A stretch of DNA of 64,000 nt, from the NCBI GenBank assembly GCA_963838155.1, contig CAWIQE010000019.1, positions 124,001 to 188,000 on the forward strand, in the 5' to 3' direction. This document shows, one piece after another, positions 1 to 7,847 of this stretch. Below the pieces are notes generated by a model. The model saw only the letters and a list, made by a program, of their open reading frames with translations, was not told where the DNA came from and did no database searches. The stretch is from Pararhizobium_B sp963838155. Lineage in GTDB: Bacteria > Pseudomonadota > Alphaproteobacteria > Rhizobiales > Rhizobiaceae. The stretch's first letter is position 1. Each line of letters begins with the position of its first letter. The position numbers were made by a program, and so were the translations under genes.

Positions 1-577
1 CGCAGAAGAGCAGGTGGGTGCAGGCGGTGATGTTTCGCGGGTCTTCCATCATGTAGGTCAGGAGCTCGCGGAAGAGCGAGGTGTAGATGGCGTCGATCTC
101 GTCGTCGCGGTCGCGGATGGAATTCGCCAGGTCGGCCGAGCGGGTGGAATAGGCGTCCAGCACTTCCTTGAGCTGGGTGAGCGCCAGTTCCGCCAGGTGC
201 TCGAGACCGCGCACGAGCTTCTTGGGCTGGGTCATGGCCTGGACGGCGATGACGCGCTTGGCGATGTTCTTGCCGAGATCGCCGACGCGTTCCAGGTCGG
301 AGGCGATGCGGATCGACCCGATGACCTCGCGCAGGTCGGAGGCCATGGGCTGGCGCTTGGCGATGACGACCACGGCGCGCTCGTCGATCTCGCGCTCGGC
401 GTCGTCGAGCTGGGCGTCTTCGCCGATGACCCGTTCCGCCAGCTCGACGTCGCCGTTCGTCAGGGCGGTCACCGAATCGGCCACCATGCGCTCGGCTATG
501 CCGCCCATTTCCGAAATGCGCCTCACGAGAAACGCGAGTTCCTCGTCGAAGGACGAAACGGTGTGATGTTGAGCCAT
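1..577 (-). CDS. phoU: Phosphate transport/signalling regulator PhoU (C-terminus beyond window)
   Basis: Cytoplasmic negative regulator linking the Pst phosphate transporter to the PhoR/PhoB two-component system. The reverse strand from the ATG at 577 reads MAQHHTVSSFDEELAFLVRR and continues with PhoU helical-repeat features: MGGIAERMVADSV, a D-x-x-E-R-E segment followed by AVVVIAKRQPMASDLREV, and the second-metal-site-like IRIASDLERVGDLGKNIAKR. About 192 of the usual ~235 residues are visible; the 3' end leaves the window. The histidine kinase phoR lies upstream on the same strand 170 bases away, and pstSCAB is not between them. Confidence 0.93.
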   Translation of the reverse strand, partial: MAQHHTVSSFDEELAFLVRRISEMGGIAERMVADSVTALTNGDVELAERVIGEDAQLDDAEREIDERAVVVIAKRQPMASDLREVIGSIRIASDLERVGDLGKNIAKRVIAVQAMTQPKKLVRGLEHLAELALTQLKEVLDAYSTRSADLANSIRDRDDEIDAIYTSLFRELLTYMMEDPRNITACTHLLFC

Positions 578-747
578 GGATTTCCGGTCCTTTCGATCCC
601 GCCCGACTGGTTCCGAGGTCGGCGCGAAGGCGGCGCTCCGGGGCAGGATCCCGCCCGACGCCGACTTTCTATGACGCGCCGGTTACACGATTATGACAAC
701 TCAAGCTTCGGTTTTCACTGCGTTTCCGAAAAAAGCGGCGGCGCCCC

Positions 748-2046
748 TCAGGCCGCGCTGAAGCGCGCCGTGAACACGGACCCCTCGTCCAGTTCCGAGC
801 GGACGATCAGGCGGGCGCGGTGGCGTGTCAATATGTGCTTGACGATCGCCAGGCCGAGGCCCGTGCCCTTCTTCATGCGGCTGGTCTCGATGCTGACGCG
901 GTAGAAGCGCTCCGTCAGCCGGGGGACGTGTTCCGGCGGGATGCCGGGGCCGTAGTCGCGGACGGAAACGTCGATCATGCCCGCGGGGGTGCCGGTTTCC
1001 TCGCCCTGGCGGGAAACGGAGACTTCGACGACCTTGCCCGACTGGCCGTATTTGCAGGCGTTCTCGATCAGGTTCTGGAAGACCTGGATCAGTTCGTCGC
1101 GCTCGCCGACGACGGTCGCCGGGCCGTCCGCCGGCGCGTCGAGCCGGATGGCGACCCCCAGTTCGGCCGCCAGCGGGCGCAGCGTGTCGCAGACATGGGC
1201 GACCAGCGGCACCAGGTCGATCCGCTCCGCCGGGGCGACGTGGGCGCGCAGCTCGAGGCGGGAGAGGGACATCAGGTCCTCCACCAGCCGGCTCATGCGC
1301 TCGGCCTGTTCCAGCATGATGGCGAGGAAGCGGTCCCGAGCGGCGGGATCCTCCCTGGCCGGCCCCTGCAGCGTCTCTATGAAGCCGGTGAGGGACGCGA
1401 GGGGCGTGCGCAGCTCGTGGCTGGCGTTGGCGACGAAATCGGAGCGCATGCGGTCCATGCGCCGGGCCTCGGTGACGTCCTGGAAGGTGAGCAGGAAGAA
1501 GCCGCCGTCCATCAGCGTTTCCGGCAGCCCGGCGAGCGGGGCGACATGGACGGTGTACCAGCGCTCCGAGGGGATGCGGTCGGAATGCTCGATGCCGCCG
1601 GGGGCGCCGCTCGCGATCGATTCGCGCACCATGTCGAGGATGCCGGGCGAGCGGATGCGCGAGGAGAGATGGGCGCCCTCCGCCACCGGGCCGAAGAGGC
1701 CGACGGCGGCCTTGTTGGCGTAGACGACGGTGGCGTGGCGGTCGAGGAGGAAGGCCGGGAGGTCGAGGGCGTCGAGGATGGCGCGGCGCGCCGCCGGCCA
1801 GCCCTGCGCGGCCTCGTCCATGCGGGCCCGGTCGGCGTTGCGCTCGAAGCGCGAGCGGCGCGGCAGGAGGCAGGCCGCAAGGATTGCGAGGAACCCGATC
1901 GCGGCGGCGGCGGGGCCGACGGCCGAGAACGCTAGGACCGCGGCGATGGCGGCAGCGGCCGCGAGGACGTAGCGCGCGTCGCGCAGCCTGCTTCCCGCCT
2001 CGGCGACGAGCCTCGCACCGGCCCTGTCCCTCGGGGCGCGGATCAG
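748..2046 (-). CDS. phoR: Phosphate regulon sensor histidine kinase PhoR
   Basis: Membrane sensor kinase that phosphorylates PhoB under phosphate starvation. Two adjacent hydrophobic segments near the N-terminus (VLAAAAAIAAVLAF and AAAIGFLAILAACLL) are followed by a PAS domain (DLPAFLLDRHATVVYANKAA), the HisKA H-box (FVANASHELRTPLASLTGF, His phosphoacceptor), the N-box NLIENACKYG, the G1 box DYGPGIPPEH and the G2 box GTGLGLAIVKH. The start is unclear: no ATG, GTG or TTG occurs in frame near the upstream gene's stop. The coordinates use a CTG at 2046 that overlaps that stop as CTGA, with AGGAG a few bases upstream. In-frame sequence further upstream is arginine-rich antisense-like translation of the neighbour. 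Function is certain; the start is an inference. Confidence 0.88.
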   Translation of the reverse strand: MIRAPRDRAGARLVAEAGSRLRDARYVLAAAAAIAAVLAFSAVGPAAAAIGFLAILAACLLPRRSRFERNADRARMDEAAQGWPAARRAILDALDLPAFLLDRHATVVYANKAAVGLFGPVAEGAHLSSRIRSPGILDMVRESIASGAPGGIEHSDRIPSERWYTVHVAPLAGLPETLMDGGFFLLTFQDVTEARRMDRMRSDFVANASHELRTPLASLTGFIETLQGPAREDPAARDRFLAIMLEQAERMSRLVEDLMSLSRLELRAHVAPAERIDLVPLVAHVCDTLRPLAAELGVAIRLDAPADGPATVVGERDELIQVFQNLIENACKYGQSGKVVEVSVSRQGEETGTPAGMIDVSVRDYGPGIPPEHVPRLTERFYRVSIETSRMKKGTGLGLAIVKHILTRHRARLIVRSELDEGSVFTARFSAA

Positions 2047-3287
2047 TCCGCTCCTCGCAATCCGACGGCGAAGAGGTCGACCGAGCGGCCCTTGCCGGCG
2101 ATGTCGGTGTTCAGCAGGATGCGGCCCGGCGCCTTCGGCGGAGATCCCTTCTCGAAGCGGAGTTTCATGACGACGTCGGTCATCTCCGCGGTCACGTCGA
2201 ACCGCCGGCGGCTGCAGCCGCCGAGCGAGGAGAAGTCGCATTCGACGGCGATCTGCGTCGGCTTGCCGTGGACGGCCCGCAGGTTCAGCGCCAGGACGCT
2301 CGTGGTGCCAGCCATCCGGTCCATGAGGGAGGCCGGAACCTCGATCGCCAGGTCGCCGTCGGGGCCGGGGACGGTCGAGGTCAGGCGAAGCGCCTTGCCG
2401 CGCTCGTCCGCCACCGCCTCGATCCGCGCCTTCGGGCCGGCGCTGACGGGGTCGCCCTTGCCGGGCACGAAGATCGGGGACCAGGCACGGCCGAAGCCGT
2501 CCTGCGTCATCAGGTTCGCGGTCGCCCCGCTCGACACGGCGTCGAACTTGCGGAAGGAATTGGCGCCCCCGCCGACGGCCCCGGTTTCGCTGAGAAGGCC
2601 GGTGGCGCTGAGGAACCAGAGCACCAGCCCGCCGAAGACGAGGAGGGAAACCACCAGGAACAGCGCGGACAGGAGCCTTGCGGCGGTGCGCGGGCGCCGC
2701 GCGCGGCGTTCGCTGCGCGACAGCTTGCGTTCCTTCGCGGCCGCCTTGCGCCGTTCCCTTTTCGACGGGCGCTGCTCGGCACGCACCTCACGGGCAAGGC
2801 TGTCGAACATCTCCGCGGAGGGCGCTCCGTCGTAGGAGGGGCGGCCGGGCGGCTCGACGGTCGAGGCGGGTCCGGAAAAGACCGGGCCGTCGTCCCCGGC
2901 GTCGAGGGACTGGTCGTAGGCCGGCGGGGGCGGCTCCCAGCCTTGCGTGGCGGCGGGCATGGGCGCGGCGGCCTCTGCCGGCGCGGGCGGGGCCTCGTCC
3001 GCCGGGGGCGGGACGGCCTCCGGCGGGGCGGCCGGCTCGGTTTCGACGGGTGCCGGCCGCTCGGCCGCGGCGGCGGTCTCCTGCGTGTTCTCGGCCTCGA
3101 TCTCGCGTATCAGATCGTCGAAGCGCCGGCGCTGCTGGTCGGCGGCGGCCGGGTCGAGGTCGGGGCGGCGCGCCAGCCCCTTTTCCAGGGCGAGGCGGGC
3201 CGTCCGGTAGACGCGCTCGCGCGCCGCCGGGTCGTCGGCGCCGGCCCGGTCGATCGCTTCGCGGATCGCTGCATCCAAACCCGTCAC
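2043..3287 (-). CDS. Hypothetical single-pass membrane protein upstream of phoR
   Basis: 414-residue protein of unknown function. The N-terminal ~75 residues are helical (repeated R/A/E-rich segments). A Pro/Ala/Glu-rich low-complexity linker runs to about residue 130, a basic stretch (KRERRKAAAKERKLSRSERR) follows, then one membrane segment (LLSALFLVVSLLVFGGLVLW, about residues 207-227) and a C-terminal domain of ~180 residues with beta-rich character and a conserved-looking Cys pair (ECDFSSLGGCSRR). It therefore has a cytoplasmic N-terminus and probably a periplasmic C-terminal domain. Its stop overlaps the proposed phoR start, suggesting cotranscription. I do not recognise the family; the neighbourhood alone does not prove a phosphate role. 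Confidence 0.75.
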   Translation of the reverse strand: MTGLDAAIREAIDRAGADDPAARERVYRTARLALEKGLARRPDLDPAAADQQRRRFDDLIREIEAENTQETAAAAERPAPVETEPAAPPEAVPPPADEAPPAPAEAAAPMPAATQGWEPPPPAYDQSLDAGDDGPVFSGPASTVEPPGRPSYDGAPSAEMFDSLAREVRAEQRPSKRERRKAAAKERKLSRSERRARRPRTAARLLSALFLVVSLLVFGGLVLWFLSATGLLSETGAVGGGANSFRKFDAVSSGATANLMTQDGFGRAWSPIFVPGKGDPVSAGPKARIEAVADERGKALRLTSTVPGPDGDLAIEVPASLMDRMAGTTSVLALNLRAVHGKPTQIAVECDFSSLGGCSRRRFDVTAEMTDVVMKLRFEKGSPPKAPGRILLNTDIAGKGRSVDLFAVGLRGAD

Positions 3288-3415
3288 GCGTGTCCCCGCT
3301 GTTCGCTCGGCCGTCCCGGCGTCATTCGGTAGCGCCTGAAGGTGAAAACCGCAAGTCTCCGCGCATGCGAGGAGCCCGTGGCGCGCCGGCCTATGAACCG
3401 GACGCGCCGCGTGCT

Positions 3416-3648
3416 AGTGGTCTGACCCAAACGGATGGTACCCATCCGTTCGGAAAAGTCAGCCCACACGCTATTGATCTGGTGGGGCGATTTTTCCTAC
3501 AGATGGTACCATCTGTTAGGATCGCACCACGAGTGGTCTGACCCAAACGGATGGTACCCATCCGTTCGGAAAAGTCAGCCCACACGCTATTGATCTGGTG
3601 GGGCGATTTTTCCTTCCAGATGGTACCATCTGTTAGGATCGCACCACT
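3416..3648. repeat. Two tandem ~116-bp units carrying KpnI-centred palindromes
   Basis: Unit 1 is 3416-3531 and unit 2 is 3532-3648; they differ by one inserted base and a substitution near the unit end. Each unit contains a near-palindrome (aacggatggtacccatccgtt) and, about 55 bp later, a perfect 16-bp palindrome (cagatggtaccatctg). Both are centred on the same ATGGTACC core. No open frame of gene-like composition covers the repeat. It occupies most of the 409-base space between the divergent membrane-protein gene and the nitronate monooxygenase gene, so the palindromes could be operators or a mobile intergenic element. Confidence 0.85.
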
Positions 3649-3696
3649 AGTCAACCGGTCGCGAAACGACGTCGACCTCCCAGCCTGGATCCAGCC

Positions 3697-4695
3697 ATGC
3701 CGCTCCCGGACATCCTGAAGGCCCGCCTGCGGCTGCCCGTGGTGGCGGCGCCGCTCTTCATCGTCTCCCATCCGCCGCTGGTGCTCGCCCAGTGCAAGGC
3801 GGGCGTCGTCGGCTCGTTCCCGGCGCTCAACGCGCGGCCGGAGAGCCAGCTCGACGCGTGGCTGGCGGAAATCACCGAAACGCTATCGGCGCACGACGCG
3901 GCGCATCCGGACAGGCCGGCGGCGCCGTTCGCCGTCAACCAGATCGTCCACCGGTCGAACGCCCGCCTGGATCACGATCTGCGGATGTGCGTGAAATACA
4001 AGGTGCCGATCGTGATTTCCTCGCTCGGAGCGGTGCCGGAGGTCAACGACGCGATCCATTCCTACGGCGGCATCGTGCTGCACGACATCATCAGCCTGCG
4101 GCATGCCCACTCGGCCATCGCCAAGGGCGCCGACGGGCTGATCGCGGTGGCCGCCGGCGCGGGGGGCCATGCGGGGCCGCTTTCGCCCTTCGCGCTCGTC
4201 CAGGAGATCCGGGCCTGGTTCGACGGCCCGCTGCTCCTGTCGGGTGCGATCGCGACCGGCGGGGCGATCCTGGCGGCGCAGGCGATGGGCGCCGACCTCG
4301 CCTATATCGGCTCGCCCTTCATCGCGACGCCGGAAGCGCGCGCCGTCGACGACTACAAGCGGATGATCGTGGAGAGCGCGGCGGCCGACATCGTCAATTC
4401 GGACCACTTCACCGGCATCCCCGGCAACTATTTGAAGCCCTCCATCAGCCGCGCCGGCATGGACCCCGACAACCTCCCGTCGTCCGACCCCTCGGCGATG
4501 AATTTCGACGGAGGCAGCTCGAAGGCGAAGGCCTGGAAGGACATCTGGGGCGCCGGCCAGGGCATCGGCGCCGTGCGAGGGACCGCCCCGGTCGCAGACC
4601 TCGTCGCCCGCCTCGCGCGCGAATACGACGCGGCACGCCGAACCCTGTGCAACACAGCATGGCCGAACCGCCCCGAATTACCGAAATCGTCTTGA
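3697..4695 (+). CDS. Nitronate monooxygenase (2-nitropropane dioxygenase family)
   Basis: FMN-dependent oxidase of alkyl nitronates. The 332-residue protein has the TIM-barrel layout of the family: an N-terminal substrate/FMN loop (LRLPVVAAPLFIVSHPPLV), the central KVPIVISSLGA strand, the hallmark glycine-rich motif with catalytic His (AAGAGGHAGPLSPFALVQEI), and the FMN-phosphate segment LLLSGAIATGGAILAAQAMGADLAYIGSPF (quoted by its ends L218-F247, approximately). It is a single gene, not in an operon. The 3' end overlaps the promoter of the following tRNA gene. Housekeeping detoxification is the usual role; the in vivo substrate is unknown. Confidence 0.92.
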   Translation: MPLPDILKARLRLPVVAAPLFIVSHPPLVLAQCKAGVVGSFPALNARPESQLDAWLAEITETLSAHDAAHPDRPAAPFAVNQIVHRSNARLDHDLRMCVKYKVPIVISSLGAVPEVNDAIHSYGGIVLHDIISLRHAHSAIAKGADGLIAVAAGAGGHAGPLSPFALVQEIRAWFDGPLLLSGAIATGGAILAAQAMGADLAYIGSPFIATPEARAVDDYKRMIVESAAADIVNSDHFTGIPGNYLKPSISRAGMDPDNLPSSDPSAMNFDGGSSKAKAWKDIWGAGQGIGAVRGTAPVADLVARLAREYDAARRTLCNTAWPNRPELPKSS

Positions 4696-4720
4696 AATAC
4701 CCGCCCGATCCCTGTATCAG
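4692..4720 (+). promoter_or_regulatory. Sigma-70-type promoter for tRNA-Thr
   Basis: -35 TTGAAA (4692-4697), 17-bp spacer, -10 TATCAG (4715-4720). The tRNA 5' end is 32 bases beyond the -10 box. The -35 box overlaps the stop codon of the preceding gene. Confidence 0.65.
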
Positions 4721-4751
4721 CGCCCTCGTCCTGTCCGCAAAAGCCGGGACG

Positions 4752-4826
4752 CCGCTTTAGCTCAGTTGGTAGAGCACATCATTCGTAATGATGGGGTCGC
4801 GTGTTCGAGTCACGCAAGCGGCACCA
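4752..4826 (+). tRNA. tRNA-Thr (anticodon CGT)
   Basis: Cloverleaf by eye: acceptor GCCGCTT pairs with AAGCGGC. The D-arm contains AGCTCAGTTGGTAGAGC. The anticodon stem CATCA/TGATG closes the loop TTCGTAA, giving anticodon CGT (reads ACG). The T-arm contains GTTCGAGTC. A discriminator A and an encoded CCA end the gene. It is a possible integration site for the accessory genes that follow, but no duplicated 3' end was found in the window. Confidence 0.95.
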
Positions 4827-4989
4827 GTTTCCAAGCCAGACACGAAAGTCTTGTCCGACGCCTAGTCGGCACCTCGGATGCCTTCCATCATCGCGACCTG
4901 TTCAACGGTCAAGATCGGAATGTCATCGAAGCCCGTCGTCTCAATCCCGGCACTATCCCCGTTCGGCGCGTTGGGCGTTGTCCCGCACG

Positions 4990-5199
4990 CTACTGCGGTT
5001 GCATTAGCACGTACGGTGGGACGTTCAAGGCTCTTGCCAAACGATCGACAACGAGAACCGTCGGATTCCGAACGCCACGCTCGACGCCGCTGATATAGGT
5101 CCGATGCAGCTCGGTCTCAAAAGCAAGCTGTTCCTGGGACAAGCCGAGCTCTTGCCGAATCCTTCGCACGTTTCTGCCAACCACTTGACGCGAATCCAT
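4990..5199 (-). CDS. XRE-family transcriptional regulator (copy 1)
   Basis: 69-residue single-domain helix-turn-helix protein. Helices 2-3 are LSQEQLAFETELHRTYISGVERG, followed by the family-typical N-P-T-V-x-x-x-x-R-L-A-x-A-L tail. It is transcribed divergently from the small membrane protein gene at 5336. The intervening DNA holds two 17-bp direct repeats that could be its operators. Arrangement and orientation match the second cassette at 7.1-7.75 kb, so this is probably an autoregulating controller of its divergent partner (inference). Confidence 0.85.
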   Translation of the reverse strand: MDSRQVVGRNVRRIRQELGLSQEQLAFETELHRTYISGVERGVRNPTVLVVDRLARALNVPPYVLMQPQ

Positions 5200-5235
5200 G
5201 TCGGCATGTGACGGGCGATGTGACTTTTCGGTCTA

Positions 5236-5306
5236 CACACTATGAGTAACAACGATCAAAAACCGCTGGCCTTTTCCCGTCAATGATTGCACACTATAAG
5301 TAACAA
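5236..5306. promoter_or_regulatory. Pair of 17-bp direct repeats in the XRE/membrane-protein intergenic region
   Basis: CACACTATGAGTAACAA at 5236-5252 and CACACTATAAGTAACAA at 5290-5306 differ by one base and lie 54 bp apart between the divergent genes. On the minus strand each reads as a TTGTTA/TATAGT-like promoter or operator core. Candidate binding sites of the adjacent XRE regulator. Confidence 0.5.
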
Positions 5307-5335
5307 ATTGGTTGGGGAATTCGGACGCCTTCGAG

Positions 5336-5701
5336 ATGGAACACGACAATTTCTGGCAGGACTTTTTCGACACCTACCAGTCGCTATCGGACTGGATGAA
5401 ATTCGCATGGCTGGTCGTGCCGCCGGCGTTCGTCCCGGGGTTCGCTGCGATGGTGATGCGATATCGTCTGGCCGGCGCACCGGAGAACGGAAGCCTAGCC
5501 TACACCGTCTTGGCCGACAGGAACGGCGGTCTGCGCATCTACACGCATGACGGCGCGGAGCGCCTACGGGATTGCGGTGAAGGAGGCTCTTACCACACCG
5601 TGCGCAATGTCGGGCGCTTCGGAACCGGCGACCTTGAACTTATCTTTGCCGATGCGGCGTCGCAAAGTGCGGGCCAGGCCGCTGACGGGACGTCGTCATG
5701 A
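5336..5701 (+). CDS. Small membrane protein (XRE-partner, copy 1)
   Basis: 121 residues from the ATG at 5336. Residues 1-20 are acidic/aromatic (MEHDNFWQDFFDTYQSLSDW); one membrane segment follows (MKFAWLVVPPAFVPGFAAMV), then a basic stop-transfer (MRYRLAG) and a soluble tail with LAYTVLADRNGGLRIYTHDG. It is clearly paralogous to 7418-7753: the first ~50 residues are nearly identical and the tails diverge. The divergent XRE gene is 137 bp away. Function is unknown; it resembles short conserved rhizobial membrane proteins. An in-frame TTG at 5312 is a less likely start because the paralogue begins at the same internal position. Confidence 0.75.
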   Translation: MEHDNFWQDFFDTYQSLSDWMKFAWLVVPPAFVPGFAAMVMRYRLAGAPENGSLAYTVLADRNGGLRIYTHDGAERLRDCGEGGSYHTVRNVGRFGTGDLELIFADAASQSAGQAADGTSS

Positions 5702-5705
5702 TGGA

Positions 5706-6923
5706 TCATAAACCCGCACCCTCGCCCAATATGTCCAGGTAAGCGCGGTACGCGAAGACCCTTCCCCTTTTTCGTCCCGTGACTTCTTCGACAAGCCCGA
5801 GCGCCTGCAACTGTGCCAAGGCCGCGTTGACCGTCGGCGTGGTGAGGCCAGTCTGCGAGACGGCGGCGGTGGCCGTCAGGAAGGGGCGGGTGCGCATGAG
5901 ATCATGCACTTGCAGCACCGAGGCCGTGCGGTCGGCCTCAGCGACGATGTGTTCGCGATCCCGGGCCAGCAGCGCCGCGATCCGGTTCGCCGTCTCGAAT
6001 GCCTGCTCGGCGGTCTCGGCAATGCCGTCGAGGAAGAATTCAAGCCAGGCTTCCCAGGCGCCTCTCTCCCGTACCTCCTGAAGGAGCCGATAATAGGTCG
6101 CGCGATGGGTCTTGAAATAGAGGGAGAGGTAGAGCAGCGGCTGGTGCAAGACGCCTTGCGCGCAAAGGAACAACGTGATCAGCAGACGGCCGAGCCTGCC
6201 GTTGCCATCCAGAAATGGATGGATGGTTTCGAACTGAACGTGCAGCAGGCCGGCCTTGATCAGCGGCGGGACGTTCGGTGTCTCCGCGTGGACGAAGCGT
6301 TCCCAGTCGCCGAGGCAACCCATCACTTCGTTGGGCGGTGGCGGCACGAACATGGCATTGCCCGGGCGCGTGCCGCCGATCCAGTTTTGCGAAGTTCGAA
6401 ACTCGCCGGGATTTTTCGTCGCGCCCCGCCCGCCGTCGAGCAACCGGCCGTGCATTTCGCGGATCAGGCGAAGCGATATGGGCAGATCGGCCATGCGCTC
6501 CAACCCGTACATCATGGCATCGACGTAGTTGGAGACTTCCCGGATATCGTCCAGCGGCTCGCCGGCGATGGCTTCGGTCTCGAACCGAAGGAGGTCCGAC
6601 AGCGTCGATTGCGTCCCTTCGATCTGCGAGGAAAGAACGGCCTCCTTGCGAATATACATATAGAGGAAGAGTTCCTTGTTCGGCAGCAGCACCGAAACCC
6701 CGTCCAGCCGTCCCAGCGAGCGTTCGGCCGCGCTCAATCGCGTCAGAATTTCGGAGAGATCGACAGGCGGGTCCGGGGGCAAGGGCGGCGGCACGAACGC
6801 CTTGACCCGCTCGCCACCGACCGATGTTTCCACAAATCGCCCAAGGCGGCCGTTGGCGCTCCCGGTGTCAGGCAAATGCCGCTCCTCGCATCCTAGACCG
6901 CGCTTCGCGGATCGCGAACGCAC
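5706..6923 (-). CDS. Fic/DOC family protein (probable AMPylase)
   Basis: 405 residues. The catalytic Fic motif HPFLDGNGRLGR is complete (His base plus the anion-binding Asn-Gly-x-x-Gly-Arg). Upstream is a class-II-type autoinhibitory helix, SSQIEGT, with the Glu that blocks ATP. The N-terminal AFVPPPLPPDPP segment and a C-terminal winged-helix-like region (TATAAVSQTGLTTPTVNAAL) match the large family of Fic proteins with a DNA-binding tail. Such enzymes transfer AMP or similar groups to Ser/Thr/Tyr of target proteins; the target is not predictable. The start is a GTG at 6923; the first ~25 residues are weakly supported. It sits between two XRE/membrane-protein cassettes, convergent with copy 1. 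Confidence 0.9.
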   Translation of the reverse strand: MRSRSAKRGLGCEERHLPDTGSANGRLGRFVETSVGGERVKAFVPPPLPPDPPVDLSEILTRLSAAERSLGRLDGVSVLLPNKELFLYMYIRKEAVLSSQIEGTQSTLSDLLRFETEAIAGEPLDDIREVSNYVDAMMYGLERMADLPISLRLIREMHGRLLDGGRGATKNPGEFRTSQNWIGGTRPGNAMFVPPPPNEVMGCLGDWERFVHAETPNVPPLIKAGLLHVQFETIHPFLDGNGRLGRLLITLFLCAQGVLHQPLLYLSLYFKTHRATYYRLLQEVRERGAWEAWLEFFLDGIAETAEQAFETANRIAALLARDREHIVAEADRTASVLQVHDLMRTRPFLTATAAVSQTGLTTPTVNAALAQLQALGLVEEVTGRKRGRVFAYRAYLDILGEGAGL

Positions 6924-6941
6924 CTACTTCATTGGCTTTAG

Positions 6942-6985
6942 GCGCTTCCGGACGGAAAACCGGTCTCCGCTTTTCCTGGAAGCGC
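6942..6985. repeat. Interspersed palindromic repeat (single copy)
   Basis: gcgcttccgg/acggaaaaccgg core and ...cttttcctggaagcgc right arm; the termini form an inverted repeat (GCGCTTCC/GGAAGCGC). It is the same element as the arrays at 22.5-23.6 and 25.6-26.0 kb and lies immediately upstream of the fic start. Confidence 0.9.
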
Positions 6986-7101
6986 TAGGGTTCGGACCCT
7001 TTCATAGCGCAGTTCTCTATTTAAAGAAATCGCGCTTTCGTTAATTAGCGCGGCTCGCTATTTAAACTCCTGGAAACAAGGCGCGACCTCTTCTCTCCGC
7101 C

Positions 7102-7323
7102 TCAGGCTTCGTCTTCCCGACGGTTCAGAAGGTCCGACGCATCGACGTGAAGGGCGACCGCGATCTGCTCCACGGTTTCGAGCGTTACGTTCATCTGCCC
7201 TGCCTCGATCCGGCTGACATAGGCCTGATCGGCGCCGATCCGCATCGCAAGTTCCTCCTGCGACACTCCCAGACGATTGCGATGCTCCCTGACGGCCAAG
7301 CCGAAGCGCTTCTTGATCTCCAT
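7102..7323 (-). CDS. XRE-family transcriptional regulator (copy 2)
   Basis: 73 residues from the ATG at 7323 (MEIKKRFGLAVREHRNRLGV). The HTH is VSQEELAMRIGADQAYVSRIEAG, followed by NVTLETVEQIAVALHV. Divergent from the membrane-protein gene at 7418. A perfect palindrome (ATGTATT-gt-AATACAT) lies 36 bases upstream of the start and is the obvious operator candidate. An in-frame start 30 bases upstream is less likely because it would intrude on the operator side. Confidence 0.88.
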   Translation of the reverse strand: MEIKKRFGLAVREHRNRLGVSQEELAMRIGADQAYVSRIEAGQMNVTLETVEQIAVALHVDASDLLNRREDEA

Positions 7324-7358
7324 GACCAAGAGGGAGCCAACTGGGAATGGCATTCACC

Positions 7359-7374
7359 ATGTATTGTAATACAT
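7359..7374. promoter_or_regulatory. Palindromic operator candidate of XRE copy 2
   Basis: ATGTATTGTAATACAT: two perfect 7-bp arms around a 2-bp centre, between the divergent regulator (start 7323) and membrane-protein gene (start 7418). Symmetry and size fit an XRE dimer site. Confidence 0.6.
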
Positions 7375-7417
7375 ATTTCGATATGCTTTCCTCGACCGGC
7401 AATTTCGAGGCCGACCG

Positions 7418-7753
7418 GTGGACCACTACAATTTCTGGCAGGATTTTTTCGACACGTATCAGTCACTATCGGACTGGATGAAATTCGCATGGTTGGTCGT
7501 GCCGCCCGCCTTCCTGCTCGGGTTCGTGGCGCTGATTATGCGCTACCGCCTCGCCGGTAAGCACGCCGCCGAGCCGGAGACCGGGAAGCTCGCCTACACC
7601 GTCTTCGCCGATGAGAACGGCAGATTGCGAATTTACACCCATGGCGGCGCGGACGCGCTGGTCGCTGCGCGGTCGGACGTGGCCGTTTTACCCGTGCCAC
7701 ACCCCAAACCCGCCGCCATTGCCAAACCGCCCTCCCCGAACGCCCTTTCATAG
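7418..7753 (+). CDS. Small membrane protein (XRE-partner, copy 2)
   Basis: 111 residues, GTG start preceded by GAGG. MDHYNFWQDFFDTYQSLSDW is followed by the membrane segment MKFAWLVVPPAFLLGFVALI, the basic MRYRLAGK and a soluble tail with LAYTVFADENGRLRIYTHGG. It is the paralogue of 5336-5701: ~85% identical over the first 50 residues, with different C-termini. Divergent XRE regulator and palindromic operator upstream. Function unknown. Conservation of the acidic N-terminus and membrane segment suggests that this is the working part. Confidence 0.75.
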   Translation: MDHYNFWQDFFDTYQSLSDWMKFAWLVVPPAFLLGFVALIMRYRLAGKHAAEPETGKLAYTVFADENGRLRIYTHGGADALVAARSDVAVLPVPHPKPAAIAKPPSPNALS

Positions 7754-7847
7754 CGCAGTTCTCTATTTAAAGAAATCGCGTTTTCGTTAATTAGCGCGGC
7801 TCGCTAATTAAATTCCTGGAAACAAGGCGCGACCTCTTCTCTCCGCC

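Noticed and set aside
14..904. 296-codon plus-strand frame over phoU/phoR
   Set aside because: Antisense shadow of phoU; the minus-strand frame has clear PhoU motifs.
4766..5098. Plus-strand frames overlapping the tRNA-Thr and XRE gene
   Set aside because: They run through the tRNA and antisense to the HTH gene.
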